From: CAYUCY01 sp964443525
GTDB lineage: Bacteria > Pseudomonadota > Alphaproteobacteria > Caedimonadales > Caedimonadaceae
Reading direction: 5' to 3'
DNA: 9,808 bases
Assembly (NCBI GenBank): GCA_964443525.1
Contig: CAYUCY010000052.1
Span: 1-9,808, forward strand
The position numbers and the translations under genes were made by a program. Below, piece by piece: positions 6,245 to 9,808 of this stretch (the first letter of the stretch is position 1; each line of letters opens with the position of its first letter). The notes beneath the pieces are model-generated. The model made no database searches. It was given only the letters and a program-made list of their open reading frames with translations, and was not told the origin of the DNA.

Positions 6245-9058
6245 ATGTTCACAAATTTGTTTAAAAAGGTTTTCGGGACAGCCAATGATCGTTATATAAA
6301 GTCCCTCCGTTCCTTGGTAAGTCAAATTAATGCGCTTGAGCCCGATGTCGAGAAGCTTACCGATGATCAGCTGAAAGCACGCACCCCCTGGCTTAAGGGC
6401 CGTCTTCAGAACGGGGAAACTTTAGATGCAATCCTGTCCGATGCTTTTGCAACCGTTCGAGAAGCGGCTAAAAGAACGCTTGGTCAGCGTCATTATGACG
6501 TTCAGTTAATCGGCGGCATTATTCTTCACCGGGGAATGATTACGGAGATGGCAACCGGTGAAGGAAAAACCCTGGTTGCAACCTTGGCTGCTTATTTGAA
6601 TGCGCTGACGGAGAAAGGCGTCCACGTCGTTACCGTCAATGACTATCTGGCCAAGCGTGACGCCGAGTGGATGGGAACCGTTTATCGTTTCTTAGGCCTT
6701 TCCGTTGGTTATATCGTGCACGGCCTTGATGACGATGACCGTCGTGCCGCTTACGCATCCGATATCACTTATGCCACTAATAACGAACTCGGGTTCGACT
6801 ATCTGCGCGATAACATGAAATTTCGGGTCGAAGACATGGTCTTAAGGCCCTTTAACTTCGGGATTGTGGATGAAGTCGACTCGATTTTGATCGATGAAGC
6901 GCGGACCCCTCTCATCATCTCAGGACCGGCTGAAGATTCTTCTGAGCTTTACAAAGCGGTCGATGCCTTGATCCCGCGTCTCTCGAGTGAGGATTACGAG
7001 AAAGAAGAAAAGCATAAATCCGTCACACTGACAGAAGCAGGATCCCAGAAGGTCGAGGAGATGCTAGAGGCCGCAGGCCTTCTCAAAGGCGGGTCCCTTT
7101 ACGACATCCACAACATTTCCCTTGTTCATCATGTGAATCAAGCACTTAAAGCGCACAAAATCTTCCAGCGGGATGTGGATTATATGATCAAGGACGGTCA
7201 AGTAATGATCGTCGACGAATTTACGGGGCGCGTGATGGAAGGGCGCCGCTATTCAGACGGACTTCATCAGGCTCTTGAGGCTAAAGAGGAAGTGGAAATC
7301 CAGATGGAAAACCAAACCTTGGCCTCCATTACATATCAGAATCTGTTCCGCCTTTATCCCAAACTTTCAGGCATGACGGGAACAGCCAAAACGGAAGAAG
7401 CCGAATTTGCGGAAATTTACAAACTTCAGGTTATGACGGTCCCAACCAACAAGCCCATTGCTCGAAAGGACATGGATGATGAGGTGTATCGCACAGCTCG
7501 CGAAAAATATGAAGCGATCATTCAGCTAATTCAGGAATGCCGCGAGAGAAGACAACCCGTTTTGGTAGGGACCATCAGCATCGAAAAGTCGGAAGTCCTA
7601 TCGGAGCTTTTCAAAAAAAGAGGGATTCCACACGAAGTTCTCAATGCTCGCTACCACGAGCGGGAAGCCCATATCATTGCGCAAGCGGGTGCTCCCGGTG
7701 CTGTGACGATTGCAACCAACATGGCAGGCCGTGGAACGGACATTAAGCTCGGCGGAAATGCCGATATGCGCATTGAGGCAGAGCTTGGCGATGTGACGGA
7801 TCCGAAAGAGCGGGCGAAAAGAGAAGCTCAAATTCGGGAAGAAGTGAAGAAGGCAGAGGAAGAAGTCAAGGCGGCAGGCGGACTTTTCGTGATCGCAACG
7901 GAGCGTCATGAGAGTCGCCGTATTGATAACCAGCTGCGAGGACGTTCCGGTCGGCAAGGCGATCCGGGAGCTTCAAAGTTTTATCTCTCACTGGAAGATG
8001 ATCTCATGCGCATTTTCGGATCCAATCGCTTGGATTCGATGCTCGTCAAGCTGGGTCTTCAGGAAGGAGAAGCAATTACTCATCCGTGGATTAATAAGGC
8101 TCTTGAGAGGGCACAGCAAAAAGTCGAAGCTCACAACTTTGAAATTCGTAAGCACCTTTTGAAATTCGACGATGTGATGAACGATCAGAGAAAGGTTATC
8201 TACGGTCAGCGCTTGGAAATCATGACCCATGAGGATGTCTCCGATATCATCGCTGATATGCGCGAAGATGTTCTGGAAGACATCATCTCCCGCTATATCC
8301 CCGAAAGAGCTTATGCAGACCAGTGGGATACGAAGGGACTTCGTGAGGAAGTCTTACGTGTCTTTAATCTCGACCTGCCGATTGAGGCGTGGGCCCAGGA
8401 AGAGGGTATCGCTGATCTCGAAATCCGGACACGTGTGGAAGAAGCACTTAGAGAAAAGATGGCGGCAAAAGAAAAGCAATATGGTCCCGAGCTCATGCGC
8501 ATGGCCGAGAAAAGCATTTTACTTCGCCTCCTCGATCAAGTTTGGAAAGATCATCTGCATTCCCTTGACTATTTGCGGCAGGGAATCAATCTTCGGGCTT
8601 ACGCGCAAAGAGATCCTCTCAATGAATATAAATCGGAAGCTTTCGCTCTCTTCCGTGAGATGATGGGACGCGTCCGCGAAATGGTGATCGGCACGCTGGC
8701 CCATCTTGAGCTTTATCAGGAAACCCCCGAAGAGGTGTCGGAGGCCGTTTTTGAAGACGTTGAGGATGCACCCCAAAATTTGCAGTACTTCGACTCTAAA
8801 GGGACGCCCGAGGCAGAAGAGAACCCAAAACCCTCAACGGATAAAAAGTCTATTTCTGAAAGACTCACTTCTTCCCGGAAAGGAAAGAAGGCCGTAAAAC
8901 CGAATCCGGCATCAAAGGGGCTTGTGCAGGCGGATAAGGATTCCAACTATGAAGGAGAGGTCGCCCTTCAGGCAGGGTCGGGAGACGTTCCCCGGAATGC
9001 CCTCTGTCCCTGCGGCTCCGGCAAAAGATTCAAGCACTGCTGCGGCGCGGAGGAGTAA
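6245..9058 (+). CDS. secA: Preprotein translocase ATPase SecA
   Basis: SecA, the cytoplasmic motor that pushes unfolded preproteins through SecYEG. The frame is open from ATG 6158, but ATG 6245 is preferred. The product then begins MFTNLFKKVFGTANDR like known SecAs, and Walker A MATGEGKT falls at 102-109 with Lys108 and the DEVD box at Asp209, the E. coli numbering. From there the protein is 937 aa. Domains in order: nucleotide-binding fold 1 with the inserted preprotein-crosslinking domain, GMTGTAKTE at 376, nucleotide-binding fold 2 with MAGRGTD at 493-499 and QLRGRSGRQGD at 563-573, then the helical scaffold/wing (WKDHLHSLDYLRQGINLR). A variable acidic-then-basic linker leads to the C-terminal zinc-binding SEC-C tail CPCGSGKRFKHCC (Cys921, 923, 932, 933), which binds SecB and ribosomes. 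Nothing is missing. No strong Shine-Dalgarno precedes 6245; ATG 6200 has a weak AAGAG. Confidence 0.97.
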   Translation: MFTNLFKKVFGTANDRYIKSLRSLVSQINALEPDVEKLTDDQLKARTPWLKGRLQNGETLDAILSDAFATVREAAKRTLGQRHYDVQLIGGIILHRGMITEMATGEGKTLVATLAAYLNALTEKGVHVVTVNDYLAKRDAEWMGTVYRFLGLSVGYIVHGLDDDDRRAAYASDITYATNNELGFDYLRDNMKFRVEDMVLRPFNFGIVDEVDSILIDEARTPLIISGPAEDSSELYKAVDALIPRLSSEDYEKEEKHKSVTLTEAGSQKVEEMLEAAGLLKGGSLYDIHNISLVHHVNQALKAHKIFQRDVDYMIKDGQVMIVDEFTGRVMEGRRYSDGLHQALEAKEEVEIQMENQTLASITYQNLFRLYPKLSGMTGTAKTEEAEFAEIYKLQVMTVPTNKPIARKDMDDEVYRTAREKYEAIIQLIQECRERRQPVLVGTISIEKSEVLSELFKKRGIPHEVLNARYHEREAHIIAQAGAPGAVTIATNMAGRGTDIKLGGNADMRIEAELGDVTDPKERAKREAQIREEVKKAEEEVKAAGGLFVIATERHESRRIDNQLRGRSGRQGDPGASKFYLSLEDDLMRIFGSNRLDSMLVKLGLQEGEAITHPWINKALERAQQKVEAHNFEIRKHLLKFDDVMNDQRKVIYGQRLEIMTHEDVSDIIADMREDVLEDIISRYIPERAYADQWDTKGLREEVLRVFNLDLPIEAWAQEEGIADLEIRTRVEEALREKMAAKEKQYGPELMRMAEKSILLRLLDQVWKDHLHSLDYLRQGINLRAYAQRDPLNEYKSEAFALFREMMGRVREMVIGTLAHLELYQETPEEVSEAVFEDVEDAPQNLQYFDSKGTPEAEENPKPSTDKKSISERLTSSRKGKKAVKPNPASKGLVQADKDSNYEGEVALQAGSGDVPRNALCPCGSGKRFKHCCGAEE

Positions 9059-9074
9059 CTTTCTCCGAAAAGAA

Positions 9075-9103
9075 TCGACAGAACTCCCCCGGCTCTCTAA
9101 AAT
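9075..9103 (+). promoter_or_regulatory. Candidate promoter of the DUF2971 gene
   Basis: TCGACA (9075-9080) and TAAAAT (9098-9103) are exactly 17 bp apart, each 5/6 to the sigma-70 consensus. The predicted start near 9110 leaves a leader of about 24 bases that contains GGAGAG (9122-9127). The -10 box and spacer lie inside the left half of the secA terminator. Confidence 0.5.
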
Positions 9104-9132
9104 TTTTAGGGGGTCGGAACGGGAGAGTTTTT
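9082..9132 (+). terminator. Probable secA terminator
   Basis: AACTCCCCCG (9082-9091) pairs with CGGGAGAGTT (9120-9129), with one mismatch. The interior CTCTCTAAA/TTTAGGGGG (9093-9101 and 9105-9113) can pair using G-U pairs, giving a long two-part hairpin. It ends in a T-run at 9128-9132, 24-75 bp beyond the secA stop. The right arm contains the ribosome site of the next gene. Confidence 0.6.
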
Positions 9133-9133
9133 G

Positions 9134-9808
9134 ATGTCGCAAAAAGAAAATACCTCAGGGTTGTATGTTAAGTTTGTTCCTTATAATGAGAAGACGCTGG
9201 CAGGCTTGATTAATAAGACAATTAAGTTTTCAACGGTTTACGAGTTCAATGATTTCAATGAGCTAAGATTTCGAATTTCTAAAGTAAATGTTGATCTTAT
9301 AGGCGAACAACATCTTCACTTATTTAAGGAAAAGTTCGGAGATATAGCTACTTGCACTCAAATTTTGAAAGGGGCGACAGAGAGTATCTATAAGCATGAG
9401 TGGGTTGCTGGTTTAAGAAAGAAGATCCTTGAGTATGTAAATGACCCAAATTCCATTCCAAAGAACGGGAACGAGTGGCAATTTATTTTAGAAAACTTAG
9501 CCTATTCTTCCATTGGCGTTTTCTGCGTTTCCCATATCGATGCTTTTAAGGATGATTCTGCAAATTTAATGTTTGCCCATTATGCTTCAAACTTGAGCGG
9601 GCTTGCACTTGTCTATCATGTGAGGGAGCCCAACAAAATTATTTATGAACTGGAGAGATTCAGAAGAGGGGGCGAAATTCTCAATGAAATAATCGAATGG
9701 GGAAGGGGCCATTTTTCTGACATCAACAACGGATTACAAAAATTTCTCATGAAGTCGAAAAAATGGGAATATGAAAATGAGTATAGGCTCTTTTCAAAAC
9801 CTGGCATC
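9134..9808 (+). CDS. DUF2971-type protein, 3' end beyond window
   Basis: An uninterrupted frame of 225 codons runs off the window, with ATG 9134 preceded by GGAGAG six bases away. The product fits the DUF2971 family, whose function is not established. The family landmarks appear in order: FSTVYEFNDFNE near 32-43 (usual form FS....FNDP), then VFCVSH near 139, LMFAHYASNLSG at 145-156 (usual form MW.hYa..h.G), and KKWEYENEYRLF at 209-220, the most diagnostic stretch. The usual Trp of the second landmark is Phe here and the Pro after FND is missing, so this is a divergent member. No signal peptide or membrane segment is visible; a cytoplasmic protein is expected. By hand count, bases 9181-9300 are about 31% G+C, against 55% for a secA stretch of 60 bases (7921-7980), which suggests acquired DNA. 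It probably has its own promoter at 9075-9103. Confidence 0.8.
   Translation, partial: MSQKENTSGLYVKFVPYNEKTLAGLINKTIKFSTVYEFNDFNELRFRISKVNVDLIGEQHLHLFKEKFGDIATCTQILKGATESIYKHEWVAGLRKKILEYVNDPNSIPKNGNEWQFILENLAYSSIGVFCVSHIDAFKDDSANLMFAHYASNLSGLALVYHVREPNKIIYELERFRRGGEILNEIIEWGRGHFSDINNGLQKFLMKSKKWEYENEYRLFSKPGI

Noticed and set aside
8229..8663. 144-codon plus-strand open frame inside secA
   Set aside because: A shifted frame of secA, with no domain and no start signals; secA itself is uninterrupted here.

Overview
This window looks like an ordinary chromosomal stretch of a moderate-GC bacterium, most likely an alphaproteobacterium. The evidence is gene order and family. The radA-cvpA pair and the divergent secA / PpiC-type foldase pair are arrangements I know from Alphaproteobacteria, and the SecA, FtsK and CvpA proteins are proteobacterial in character. 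A host-associated or Holosporales-like lineage is possible but is only a guess from composition and the patchwork of neighbours.

Layout, left to right. The 3' end of radA (bases 1-268, +) overlaps cvpA (+), which meets trhO (-) tail to tail with overlapping stop codons (965-968). A 146-bp divergent spacer separates trhO from ftsK (2029-4374, +), the full-length DNA translocase. A gap of about 430 bp (4375-4806) carries no gene I recognise; near its right edge lies a strong hairpin with T-runs on both strands. Then come two minus-strand envelope genes: a small Ala/Lys/Glu-rich lipoprotein (4807-5091) and a periplasmic parvulin-type prolyl isomerase (5230-6126), each with its own terminator. 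secA (+) is divergent from the isomerase gene; its true start is most likely 6245, because that start restores the E. coli numbering of the Walker motifs. The window ends inside a gene on the + strand (9134 to beyond 9808) encoding a DUF2971-type protein. This last gene is AT-richer than its neighbours and looks like an accessory gene.

Functionally the region is housekeeping: DNA repair (RadA), membrane (CvpA), tRNA wobble-uridine hydroxylation (TrhO), chromosome segregation at division (FtsK), preprotein export (SecA) and folding of exported proteins (the PpiC protein, probably itself a SecA client). I see no CRISPR array, tRNA, rRNA, intact insertion sequence or multi-gene defence system. 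The most interesting spots are the DUF2971 gene with a promoter embedded in the secA terminator, the 11-residue periodicity in the small lipoprotein, and the unexplained gap after ftsK.
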